A stretch of DNA of 64,000 bases, from assembly GCA_018380885.1 (NCBI GenBank), contig JAGZSY010000012.1, positions 62,001 through 126,000 of the forward strand, read 5' to 3'. The position numbers and the translations under genes were made by a program. The DNA is from Enterocloster asparagiformis (GTDB taxonomy: Bacteria; Bacillota; Clostridia; Lachnospirales; Lachnospiraceae). The notes beneath the pieces are model-generated. The model was not told where the DNA came from, did not search any database, and saw only the letters and a program-made list of their open reading frames with translations. Below are positions 36,491-45,096 of the stretch, piece by piece; position 1 is the stretch's first letter, and each line of letters begins with the position of its first letter.

Positions 36491-36697
36491 CTAAATACAA
36501 TACTGCGAAGCATCCCCAAGGAACTCTATGCTTTCACTTTCCGGTATCATGTAATCGCCATTAATCTCTTTCAGGAATTCCACAATCCCTTCTTCAATTT
36601 CTGGTTGCATCAGACAGTTAAACTCTCTGTTTTTAAATGTAATTTTCAATTTTAAGTCTACATCAAAGTCCCTTTCCTTATCAAGCTCTGCTCCCAT
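36491..36697 (-). CDS. small acidic protein of unknown function, first gene of SEFIR operon
   Basis: 68 residues, MGAELDKERDFDVDLKLKI, with predicted beta strand then helix (EGIVEFLKEIN) and the tail ESIEFLGDASQYCI. GGAGGTAAAGA directly precedes the ATG. It is not a family I recognise. Its place at the head of an XRE-SEFIR operon makes a regulatory or antitoxin-like role possible, but nothing in the sequence proves it. Confidence 0.6.
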   Translation of the reverse strand: MGAELDKERDFDVDLKLKITFKNREFNCLMQPEIEEGIVEFLKEINGDYMIPESESIEFLGDASQYCI

Positions 36698-36703
36698 TCT
36701 TTA

Positions 36704-36870
36704 CCTCCATATGCTTTTTTCGTTTTTATGGTGTTGTTTTTATCCATTTTTCACTGTCAAAATCCCATCACTCAATTTCATTTATATCACGTAAAAAGGC
36801 CAGCCAATTTTTCATCGGCTGACCTTGAATTTTTCCCATATATCACTGAAATACCTTCCTGCATCTGTGG
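36704..36870. repeat. long direct repeat, copy B
   Basis: Partner of 32391-32553 in the same orientation. Here the left end contains the ribosome site of the small gene at 36697. On the minus strand it gives AAGGTCAGCC, a loop, and GGCTGGCCTTTTT, a good terminator for the RhuM operon upstream, then a TTGACA and an A-rich leader for the SEFIR operon. Confidence 0.75.
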
Positions 36871-37155
36871 AAGGGCCAAAAAATCGGGGCCAAAAACGCC
36901 CATTTTTTGCTCTGTTTTTTGCTCGATTTTTGCCCAAAAGCCACTATATCTCGTGGTTTAAACCTCTATTTTTTCTTAAAACCACAACACCGCATCATTA
37001 TCACCGACTCCACATGTGTTGAGTGTGTGAAAAAGATTCTCAAAAGACAGAATTCGCTCTTGGCGGAACTGTTATTTTTCTGTCAACATATCCATTCCGT
37101 TTCTATAAACTCTCAATTTCAACACATTTTAGATTGTGCTACAACCTGTGACACA
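36871..37155. other. non-coding DNA after the RhuM gene
   Basis: 285 bp, AT-rich, with short GGGCC/GGCCC and TTTTTGC-type repeats near 36870-36925. No gene recognised. Confidence 0.35.
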
Positions 37156-38166
37156 TTACTTTTCTTTTGCTTTCTTCTGCAATAACTGAAGCGAATTCAA
37201 ATAATCTTGCTCGACATCACTAAGTGTCCTCGCCTTATATTTCCGATATTCATCGGTTGCCTTATCAACTGCCTGTTTATGCGATATGCTTCCATTTCCT
37301 GCCAAAAGCTGTTCTCCACTCATTGTCAAAATACGATCCAGATGGTCTGACCAATCCTGCATAGTCATAGCCTGCTCACGCTCTGCCTGGCGCTCTGCAA
37401 AATCCAAATATCCGGATACCAACTGCCCCATAGCACGAAGTTCTTTCTCGTTCAAATAGTTTTTTGCTATAACGGCCTCTTTTAATGTAGGCTGTTTCCC
37501 TGCAAAGGTGGTCAGTCCCATAAACTCTCTTTCTGCATCCGCTCTTGTATAAATAACCTCTGCAGCAGTCTGTCCATGAATCGCATAATGAATTTTATTT
37601 TGAACTTTTTTAAAGAAACGAATAGAAATCTCCGCTTGAGGATCATAGTTAATACTGGTAGCATAAATTTCCAATACCTGGCGGTAAAACACTTTCTCAG
37701 ATGCACGGATATCTCGGATACGCTCCAGCAATTCCTTGAAATAACCACCACCGCCAAGATTTTTCAGCCGCTCATCATCTAAAGCAAATCCTTTGCGCAT
37801 ATATTCCTTCAATATGCCGGTCGCCCAAATTCTGAACTGTGTGCCACGCTTTGACTTCACACGATAGCCAACCGAAATAATAACATCAAGGTTATAGAAT
37901 TCTACGGGCTTATCCGAATTTGCAATGTGCAAAATTTGCACATTGCCTGCCTTCTGAAGTTCTCCTTCTTCAAAAACATTTTTAATGTGTTTTGATATTA
38001 CAGAACGATCCCTTTGAAATAATTCAGCCATCTGAGCCTTTGACAACCAGACGGTATCGCCATCAAAAGTCGTTTCAATTTTTGATACTCCATCCTCAGT
38101 GGTATAAATAAGCATTTGAGATATCTTTTCTGTACTGTCACCCAAAAGGATATCTTTATTATCCAT
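37156..38166 (-). CDS. RhuM-family protein
   Basis: 336 residues of the RhuM family (named after a Salmonella pathogenicity-island gene of unknown activity). Typical stretches are DTVWLSKAQMAELFQRDRSV, ISKHIKNVFEEGEL, VEFYNLDVIISVGYRVKS and GTQFRIWATGILKEYM. The N-terminal part has an HTH-like region (SKAQMAELFQRDRSVISKH), suggesting DNA binding. RhuM genes are common in defence and restriction islands. AAGGAG lies just before the ATG. It starts 19 bp after the stop of the GHKL-nuclease gene, so the two form an operon. Confidence 0.88.
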   Translation of the reverse strand: MDNKDILLGDSTEKISQMLIYTTEDGVSKIETTFDGDTVWLSKAQMAELFQRDRSVISKHIKNVFEEGELQKAGNVQILHIANSDKPVEFYNLDVIISVGYRVKSKRGTQFRIWATGILKEYMRKGFALDDERLKNLGGGGYFKELLERIRDIRASEKVFYRQVLEIYATSINYDPQAEISIRFFKKVQNKIHYAIHGQTAAEVIYTRADAEREFMGLTTFAGKQPTLKEAVIAKNYLNEKELRAMGQLVSGYLDFAERQAEREQAMTMQDWSDHLDRILTMSGEQLLAGNGSISHKQAVDKATDEYRKYKARTLSDVEQDYLNSLQLLQKKAKEK

Positions 38167-38185
38167 ATGACTTCTCCTTCAGCAT

Positions 38186-40201
38186 TTAATTCTGTGCACG
38201 TTTTGGAATAAGAGCACTATCTAATATGGCCGAATTATCCTTTATATCATCTATCACATTCTCAATAGAATCATGTTTTTTTAACCAGATTTCTTTTTCC
38301 AATTCTAATTTACACATCAGGTAATCATGTCTTAAAGAAAATTCATCAAAAATATCACTCCATGTTAAAACATAAATTTTATTATTTCCATTCCTATCAG
38401 CATGTACTAAATGTGGTTCTCCAAGTGTTTTATGTCCCTCTATTTCATCTTGAATATAACCATTTTTATTAAGTCTGTTTCCAACCAAAAAATATGTCCA
38501 TTTTACATTACTCGCATTAAATCTATCATCAGATTTAATAACTCTCATGTATTTTTTTACTTGTGAAAGTTGTTCTTCCCCTAGTGGAACTTTTGGACGT
38601 TTTAACTCTACAACAACATTTTCTGTCACATTACCTCTTCGATCTTGCCGTATCATATAAATATCCATTTCTTTATTTTTGTCTTCATGATCAATTGTTA
38701 CTCTTGAATCATCACCTTTTGTTGCAGTTAATAACCCTTTTAAAGCTAGTTCAAAATCCGGCTCTGCTGCCGTAATTAAACTGTACTGTTCTCCAAATAA
38801 CCAATAATGCCTTTCTACAACTTCTTGTATATGTTTAACCTCTTCTGCAAATTGCTTATCGTCAAACACTATTTCTTTTAACCCTTGAATTACTTTTAAG
38901 CGATCCTGTAATAGTTTTATAACTTTGGTAATATTGTTTAGCGTAGTATATCTCAGCACTTCTGCTAATTCTTTTATCTCATCTTCATCCAAATCAATTA
39001 CTTGTTGCAACACTTCAAAAAGTTCTGGCTTGTTGCTATTATCCATAATCAATTGCAAAAGATGTATCATTATTTTTTTATTAGCATCATTAAGACCCGT
39101 AAATATCTTCGGCTGAGCTGTATATAATGTTTCTACCAAATTATCAAGTTCTTTTTTTCTATACATATCCATAAAGTTGTCCTTATCAAATTCTGGATAC
39201 ACTTCTTTTTTTATTAAACTGTCTATATACTTATCCGATGCCGCTTTTAAATAACTTCTTCTAAATTTGACTAAATAACGATTTATTACATCTAGTAGAA
39301 CTTTAAATTCTGGATCATTTTTATTCGGGAATATTCCAATTTGTCCCTCTATCTCAGTATTTTCAAATTTAAATTCATCAAAAAAAGAACTTTTTATATA
39401 TATACTATGATAAAATTCATCTGATTTTTTATTCAACCTAGTGGCCTCTTTATATCTTTCTTTATCATTTGAATCAATAAAATAAAATTTTGAATACTCT
39501 TGCCCTAAACTTCTATTCCATTGTACAAATGTCACATCATATTCATGTTCTAGTTTAAACTGTTTCATATCCAGTTCTATTCTATTCATAACAATATCTT
39601 CATAAGAAATCAGTTCATCATCCACCCATATTTCAAATTGGTTACTTTTATTTAATTCTATAAACCAAAAAAATTCATTCCTTATTTCATCAATTATTTC
39701 ATCTTTCGATAGTGTAATCAATTGTGTAAATGTAACTTTTGTGCCAACTGAAGCACTCGTTTCAACTGGTTCTTTTCCTCCATTATCGTCATACTCATTA
39801 AGTGAGTCTTTATTCATATCAATGTAGTATTGATATTTCTTCCCACCTTTTTCATAAACAGTATTCCATCTCGCCATCTGAGCAAATGAAAAAAATGTCA
39901 ATCGCCCTATTCCTTTACGTCCATGAGGCAAAGAATGATTGGATCTACTCGACAGCCCCGCTTTCTTAGATTCATTAAAAGGTTGAAATTTATATGGTAA
40001 CTCATGGTATACAATACCTGTGCCATTATCTATAATAGTGACCATATTTATTAATCCCAGTTCATTAGTATGCAAATATACCTTAATTTGAGATGCTCCC
40101 GCATCAAAACCATTCCATATATATTCACATATCGCCTCTAAAGGCTTCACATTTTTTAAGTTTGTCTTAATTCCTTCTGGTGTAATTAATATGTTCTTCA
40201 T
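38186..40201 (-). CDS. GHKL ATPase fused to a probable PD-(D/E)XK nuclease
   Basis: 671 residues. Residues ~1-190 are a GHKL (Hsp90/MutL-type) ATPase: N-box CEYIWNGFDAGASQI, G1 IIDNGTGI and G2 GRKGIGRLTFFSFA. The middle (~190-450) is mostly helical. The C-terminal part (~470-620) has EVVERHYWLFGEQYSL, an acidic EMDIYMIRQ strand and NVVVELKRPKVPLGEEQLSQ. The D...E-x-K spacing and the trailing Q match a PD-(D/E)XK nuclease of the type seen in Shedu-like proteins. The start at 40201 is preceded by GGAGAGATACC. It is the first gene of a two-gene operon with RhuM. A phage-defence function is inferred from architecture and island context. Confidence 0.8.
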   Translation of the reverse strand: MKNILITPEGIKTNLKNVKPLEAICEYIWNGFDAGASQIKVYLHTNELGLINMVTIIDNGTGIVYHELPYKFQPFNESKKAGLSSRSNHSLPHGRKGIGRLTFFSFAQMARWNTVYEKGGKKYQYYIDMNKDSLNEYDDNGGKEPVETSASVGTKVTFTQLITLSKDEIIDEIRNEFFWFIELNKSNQFEIWVDDELISYEDIVMNRIELDMKQFKLEHEYDVTFVQWNRSLGQEYSKFYFIDSNDKERYKEATRLNKKSDEFYHSIYIKSSFFDEFKFENTEIEGQIGIFPNKNDPEFKVLLDVINRYLVKFRRSYLKAASDKYIDSLIKKEVYPEFDKDNFMDMYRKKELDNLVETLYTAQPKIFTGLNDANKKIMIHLLQLIMDNSNKPELFEVLQQVIDLDEDEIKELAEVLRYTTLNNITKVIKLLQDRLKVIQGLKEIVFDDKQFAEEVKHIQEVVERHYWLFGEQYSLITAAEPDFELALKGLLTATKGDDSRVTIDHEDKNKEMDIYMIRQDRRGNVTENVVVELKRPKVPLGEEQLSQVKKYMRVIKSDDRFNASNVKWTYFLVGNRLNKNGYIQDEIEGHKTLGEPHLVHADRNGNNKIYVLTWSDIFDEFSLRHDYLMCKLELEKEIWLKKHDSIENVIDDIKDNSAILDSALIPKRAQN

Positions 40202-40333
40202 GGTATCTCTCCTCAATGTCATATTATTCATATTTTACCACACCCCCTCAGCGTTTGCCACATTTACGAACGAGAAGGTTGATGACGTACATGAAAAGAT
40301 GACGATCAAAATTCAAATTTCCCAATCGGCACC

Positions 40334-40373
40334 CGATAAAACCCTCAGCATTCTTTCTGAGGATTTTATTTTA
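40334..40373. terminator. hairpin terminator in the right island flank
   Basis: GATAAAA-CCCTCAG pairs with CTGAGG-ATTTTATTTT. Plus-strand T-rich tail. It is upstream of the GHKL-nuclease gene and could insulate it. Confidence 0.6.
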
Positions 40374-40419
40374 CCAATTGCCATCCATCAGGAACCCTCT
40401 CTCTGGCTCCTGCCACTAT

Positions 40420-40795
40420 TTATGCTTCAAAATCCAACCTCTGCATCATTACAATACCCAATTTAAACTGGATCTTCAGCTAATTCTCATTGATGACCCG
40501 TACAACCTTCAGCAGTCCCCTCACCAGCTCATCATCAAATTTCCGTTTGAAGTAGTTATTTTTTCGTATATACTCTTCCATATCTTGCACACGCTGCTCG
40601 CAGCTGTCAGCCCACTGACACTCTTTAATAATCTTCGCCTTTCTTCTTCAGATCTTTCATTTGATCTGCAATGATGCGGTACTCTTTGTCAAAGTCTGCC
40701 TCCGCAATCTGCTGTTCGGCGCTTTCTTCGAGCAATCCAGCCTCTTTTTCTGGAATTCTTCGATCTGCTCTCCTTGCTTACAACGTTTGGAACTG
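40420..40795 (-). pseudogene. C-terminal remnant of a large serine recombinase
   Basis: Minus-strand fragments in more than one frame: EADFDKEYRIIADQMKDLKK, then after a frame change IIKECQWADSCEQRVQDMEE and FDDELVRGLLKVVRVINEN, a TAG at 40482-40480, then LKIQFKLGIVMMQRLDF to a stop at 40420. The coiled-coil followed by 'DDELVRgLLkvVrVinEn.l.iqFk.G' is the C-terminus of clostridial transposon/ICE serine recombinases. The catalytic N-terminus is gone. It is evidence that the island came in on a mobile element. Confidence 0.65.
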
Positions 40796-41149
40796 TGTTT
40801 TATGCGGTTATTACATCGCTATACTGCTTTTGATTAGACCTGTTTATACCCAGCCACTTTCCCCTACATATCTGGCCAATTGCTCCTTTCTATAAAAACA
40901 GCAGAGCTAATGTCGCCGTCCGCCAGGACTTTCTGCAACCAATAGCTCTGCTGTTTGATCTCCTGTATTCTATTTTTCAGCTCCTACAATTCCCTGTTTC
41001 TACACCATGTCACTTGACACTGCTTTCAGGACTGCTAACAGGAAGATCCTACTTTCTTCATGGTATCCCGCTCTTTAATTCTATATCTACATAAATGCCT
41101 ACCACACCATATCTTCCTGTATTACCTTCTGCCTGTAAACAGTAGCGCC
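40796..41149. other. non-coding right edge of the island
   Basis: About 350 bp between the recombinase debris and the rRNA methyltransferase gene. No gene recognised. It contains the strong hairpin at 40895-40956. Confidence 0.35.
40895..40956. terminator. strong inverted repeat
   Basis: AAACAGCAGAGCTA pairs perfectly with TAGCTCTGCTGTTT across a 31-base loop. The A-rich and T-rich ends allow termination on either strand. Confidence 0.55.
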
Positions 41150-42781
41150 TCATTTATTATCACTCTTCACCAGCTTCACGCAACATTCTGTATGTCTCGT
41201 CCCCGCAAACATATCCACCCCCCATCCCTCAACCGCCTTATACCCCAGCTTCCTCATCACCTTCAAGTCCCGTCCCAGCGTCTCCGGGTTGCAGGATACA
41301 TAGACCACTTTCTCCACGCCCATCTTTGCCACGGACTCCATAAACTCCTCCGTGCTGCCGCTTCTGGGCGGGTCCATGATCACTACGTCGACCTTTTCGC
41401 CTTTTTCGGCCATATTCACCAGGAATCTGCCGGCGTCATTGCAGTAGAACCTCGCGTTTGTAATCCCATTGATCTTCGCATTGTTGACCGCATCCTTGAC
41501 CGCGTCCTGATTCAGCTCCACGCCAATCACTTCCCCCGCCGTCTTGCTGGCGATCAGCCCAATGGTTCCGATCCCGCAATATGCGTCCAGCACCGTTTCC
41601 TTGCCCTTAAGCCCGGCCAGCTCCAGCGCCTTTGCATACAGAACCTCCGTCTGCGCCGGATTGACCTGATAGAAGGATTTGGAGGATATGCGGAAGCGGC
41701 AGCCGCAGAGCACATCCTCAATGTACCCCTTCCCGTACAATACATGTTCCTTGTCCCCCAACACCATGCTTGTCCCGCGGCTGTTTATATTCTGGACAAT
41801 GGTCGTAATCTCCGGGTGTTTTTCACGAAGCGCCTTGACAAAATTATTCTTGGACGGGAACACCGGCGAGGCCGTCACCAGCACCACCATGATCTCCCCG
41901 GTGGCGAATCCCCGCCGCACCAGCACATGGCGCAGCAGGCCAAAGCCCGTGTCCTCATCGTAGGTGCGAATCTTAAAGGATTTCAGCATTCCCCTGATCG
42001 TTCCAATGATCTCATCGGCCTTCTGGTCCTCGATCAGGCATTTTTCCACAGGAACAACAATATGGGTGTTTTCCTGATAAATCCCAGAGATAATATTTCC
42101 TCTCCGGTCGCGGTCAAAGACCGCATGGACCTTGTTCCGGTAATGGTAGGGATCCTTCATTCCGATCATCCCCTTCACCGGGCAAAGCGACTTCATCTGC
42201 TCCTCCAGATACTTTCTTTTCCATTCCAACTGCTTTTCATATTCCATGTCCAGCAAATGACATCCGCCGCACTGCTTAAACACAGGGCACCTGCTCTTTT
42301 TACGTTTCTTCAAATCCGCGGCGCCCTCAGTTCCGGCCGACAAACCAAGAGAAGAAACGCCGCCCTTTTTTCCCCTCACACTGCTATTCCGATCAGCATA
42401 CTCTGATTCGTTCTTCCAATTTTTCTTGTCCTGGCCTCCGTTTCCGCGGCTTCTCTGCGTCAGCCCGGAATCCTTCCCCGCTCCTTTGCCTGCATATCCA
42501 CGTCCGCCGTTCTCCCGCTTCCATTCCGCCTTTTCCCCACGTTTTTCCGTCCTCACGCCATCTTTGGCAGTGAAGGTTCTTCCAGTACCGCTATTCCCTG
42601 TGGTTGCCTTTTTCCCGGTTCCGCCGGCCTCCGCAGTTAATTTTCTGTCCTCTCCGCCAGACCTGTCGTTCGCCTTTCTCCCCGCTGTGCCGGCCCCCGC
42701 AGTCCTCGCCGTCTTTCCACTTCGCTTTCCTCTGTTCTCATCCATGCCCGACATACTCCGCTTCTTTATATCCTTCGCCAT
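41150..42781 (-). CDS. rlmD: 23S rRNA (uracil-5-)-methyltransferase, RlmD/RumA family, with long basic N-terminal extension
   Basis: 543 residues. The C-terminal ~380 residues are a complete RumA-type SAM-dependent methyltransferase: Fe-S cysteines C165, C171, C174 (CPVFKQCGGC) and C248 (VPVEKC), SAM loop LDAYCGIGTIGLIA, and catalytic Cys in YVSCNPETLGRD. It should methylate a uracil C5 in 23S rRNA. The first ~160 residues are low-complexity, rich in Gly, Lys, Arg, Ser and Thr, with no TRAM domain; this extension is far longer than in ordinary members and is presumably a flexible RNA-binding tail. The start at 42781 has GGAG upstream. The downstream end borders the imported island. Confidence 0.88.
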   Translation of the reverse strand: MAKDIKKRSMSGMDENRGKRSGKTARTAGAGTAGRKANDRSGGEDRKLTAEAGGTGKKATTGNSGTGRTFTAKDGVRTEKRGEKAEWKRENGGRGYAGKGAGKDSGLTQRSRGNGGQDKKNWKNESEYADRNSSVRGKKGGVSSLGLSAGTEGAADLKKRKKSRCPVFKQCGGCHLLDMEYEKQLEWKRKYLEEQMKSLCPVKGMIGMKDPYHYRNKVHAVFDRDRRGNIISGIYQENTHIVVPVEKCLIEDQKADEIIGTIRGMLKSFKIRTYDEDTGFGLLRHVLVRRGFATGEIMVVLVTASPVFPSKNNFVKALREKHPEITTIVQNINSRGTSMVLGDKEHVLYGKGYIEDVLCGCRFRISSKSFYQVNPAQTEVLYAKALELAGLKGKETVLDAYCGIGTIGLIASKTAGEVIGVELNQDAVKDAVNNAKINGITNARFYCNDAGRFLVNMAEKGEKVDVVIMDPPRSGSTEEFMESVAKMGVEKVVYVSCNPETLGRDLKVMRKLGYKAVEGWGVDMFAGTRHTECCVKLVKSDNK

Positions 42782-42989
42782 CGTGACTCCATTCCTCTTT
42801 TTCATAATTTATAAGCCCGGGCATTTCCCGCCCGTTCTCTGATTGAACCCAAATTACCTATCGATATTTTATCATAGTTTCATTATAATTTGTTATATTA
42901 TTGAAAATGAACCGGAATGCAGGGCAAACCGCCCCCTCTCCTCATTCCTCCTCCAATCCTCTCCCAAAAATCATCTGCCCAATATCAAA

Positions 42990-43051
42990 TCAGGACCTGC
43001 AAAGCTCTCCCCGGCAGCTTCCCGCCGCCAGATCGCCTTCACAGGTCCTGA
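42990..43051 (-). terminator. terminator after the aminopeptidase P gene
   Basis: TCAGGACCTG and CAGGTCCTGA form a 10-bp stem with a GC-rich interior, starting ~35 bp after the peptidase stop on the minus strand and followed by TTTGAT. Confidence 0.55.
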
Positions 43052-43086
43052 CCCCTCTGCAATTTATCTCATCTTTTCCGCCATGC

Positions 43087-44922
43087 TTAAATCGCCGCCG
43101 TGACCTGCCACAGCCACCTGGCTTCCTCCTCCGGCAGATACGGGGAAATCTTCTCGTAGACCTTTTCGTGATACTCGTTCAACAGCTCCACATCCCGGTC
43201 CGTCATCAGGCTCCGGTCAATGCCGTCCACGTCGATGGGCACCCAGGTGAGATACTCAAAGCGCATAAACTGACCGTAAGCATTTTTCTCATCCTTCACG
43301 CACATCACCAGATTCTCCGTGCGGATACCGTGGCTTCCCTCGATATACAGGCCCGGCTCATCCGACGTGACCATGCCCTCCTCCAGCTCCGCATTTTCCT
43401 GGGCATCGGACAGCAGACGGTAGCGGATACTGTTGGGCCGCTCGTGCACGTTCAACAGATAGCCTACGCCATGGCCGGTTCCGTGGTTGTAATCCAGCCC
43501 ACGGCTCCAGAAGGGTTCCCGGGCCACGTAATCCAGGCTGATTCCGCGGCAGCCGTGGAGGAACTTCACCGCGCCCAGGCGCAGCATACTAATCAGCACC
43601 AGCGTGAAATGCTCCCGCTCCTCATCGGTCAGCGGCCCCATGACCACGGTCCTGGTAATATCAGTGGTGCCCTCGTAATACTGCCCGCCGGAGTCCACCA
43701 GATACATCCCCTTGGGCTCCAGCTTTACATTGGTCTCCTCCGTGGCCGAATAATGGCACATGGCGGCATGAGCGCCGTATGCGGATATAGTCTCGAAGCT
43801 GCAGCCCAGGCAGCCCTCCTGCTCCATTCGCAGCGCCCGCAGATGCTCCGAAACACTGATCTCATCCATATCCACCTTACCCACATTGTGCTTCAGCCAG
43901 TAGATAAAGCGAGTCATGGCTGCGCCGTCCTTGATGTGCGCCCTCCGCATATTTTCCATCTCCACGGGATTCTTCACCGCTTTTGCCTGGCTGGTGGGAT
44001 TCATCCGCTCGATCACCTGGTTGCTCCCGTCAATTTGGCTGTAAATGGCGTAGTTGACCATCTTGCGCTCCAGCATAATACGCTGTCCGCGCAGCCTGCC
44101 CGTCTCCTCATACACCGCCTCGTAGGGTAAGACCGTGACGCCCAGGCCGCTTAAATATTCCTTCACGGTCCCGGCAAGCCCATCCGCAGGCTCCAGATAC
44201 GGATAAGCCTCCCCCTCCAGAATCTGCTCGTTGGCAAACAGAAGCAGGCGGTCCTCAAATACCATCACATAGGCCAGGGCCACCGGATTGTACAGCACGT
44301 CGTTTCCGCGGATATTCAGCAGCCAGGCAATGTCGTCCAGGGACGTCAAAATATGGACGGTCGCCCGGGCCTCGCCCATCTTCTCGCGCAGCCTGCTTAT
44401 TTTTTCCGACGCATGTTCCCCGGCATAGCAATCCGCCAACACCCAAACCGGTTCCGCGGACATGGGCGGGCGGTCCTCCCAGATATCGCCCACCAAATCG
44501 CCGCTGCCGTCAAAGCGGACATATTTCGCTTCCAGGGCTTCGCTGAGCGCCCGTCCCTCGGCAGCGTTCACCGTGCGGCCGTCAAATCCCAGACAGCCGC
44601 CGGCAGGCATCATTTCCGCCAGATACTCCTGCACGGTGGGAACGCCCTCCTCGCGCATTTTCATCAACTTAATCCCGCTGCCCTCCAGCTGCGCAGCGGC
44701 CTGAACAAAATACCGCCCGTCCGTCCACAGGCAGGCCTCGTCCATGGTAACCACCGCGGTCCCGGCCGACCCCGTAAAGCCGGTCAAAAATTTTCTGCAC
44801 TTAAAATATTCCCCCACATATTCCGATTCATGGAAATCCGCAGTTACCACCAGATAGGCATCCATGCCCCTGCGCTTCATAGCTTCCCGCAGTTTTCCCA
44901 AACGCTCCTGTATCACATTCAT
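43087..44922 (-). CDS. aminopeptidase P family (Xaa-Pro aminopeptidase)
   Basis: 611 residues, the long three-domain form: two creatinase-like N-terminal domains (to ~310) and a C-terminal pita-bread catalytic domain. Metal ligands can be seen as D in LVDSGGQYYEGTTDITRT (two Asp), His in NHGTGHGVGYLLNVHE, and Glu in VTSDEPGLYIEG and IRTENLVMC. It should release N-terminal residues ahead of proline from peptides in the cytoplasm, using two Mn/Co ions. GAGAGG precedes the ATG at 44922. It ends with a hairpin terminator. Confidence 0.94.
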   Translation of the reverse strand: MNVIQERLGKLREAMKRRGMDAYLVVTADFHESEYVGEYFKCRKFLTGFTGSAGTAVVTMDEACLWTDGRYFVQAAAQLEGSGIKLMKMREEGVPTVQEYLAEMMPAGGCLGFDGRTVNAAEGRALSEALEAKYVRFDGSGDLVGDIWEDRPPMSAEPVWVLADCYAGEHASEKISRLREKMGEARATVHILTSLDDIAWLLNIRGNDVLYNPVALAYVMVFEDRLLLFANEQILEGEAYPYLEPADGLAGTVKEYLSGLGVTVLPYEAVYEETGRLRGQRIMLERKMVNYAIYSQIDGSNQVIERMNPTSQAKAVKNPVEMENMRRAHIKDGAAMTRFIYWLKHNVGKVDMDEISVSEHLRALRMEQEGCLGCSFETISAYGAHAAMCHYSATEETNVKLEPKGMYLVDSGGQYYEGTTDITRTVVMGPLTDEEREHFTLVLISMLRLGAVKFLHGCRGISLDYVAREPFWSRGLDYNHGTGHGVGYLLNVHERPNSIRYRLLSDAQENAELEEGMVTSDEPGLYIEGSHGIRTENLVMCVKDEKNAYGQFMRFEYLTWVPIDVDGIDRSLMTDRDVELLNEYHEKVYEKISPYLPEEEARWLWQVTAAI

Positions 44923-45096
44923 GTTCGTCCCATCCTCTCATTTCTATCCTTCAATCTCTTACCCCGCCTCAACTAAGCCGGCGGCCGGCATCGCCGGTCC
45001 ATCCCTGCAATCCGCCGTCCTCAACTCATTTCAGCCTGTTTTCACACGGAAATACGCGGCCTACGGCTGGTCTCCTGCCGCGGCACGATTGCGCGC

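Noticed and set aside
41060..44130. Long plus-strand frames (448 and 409 codons)
   Set aside because: They are antisense to the rRNA methyltransferase and aminopeptidase genes and show only His/Pro/Arg-rich shadow composition.
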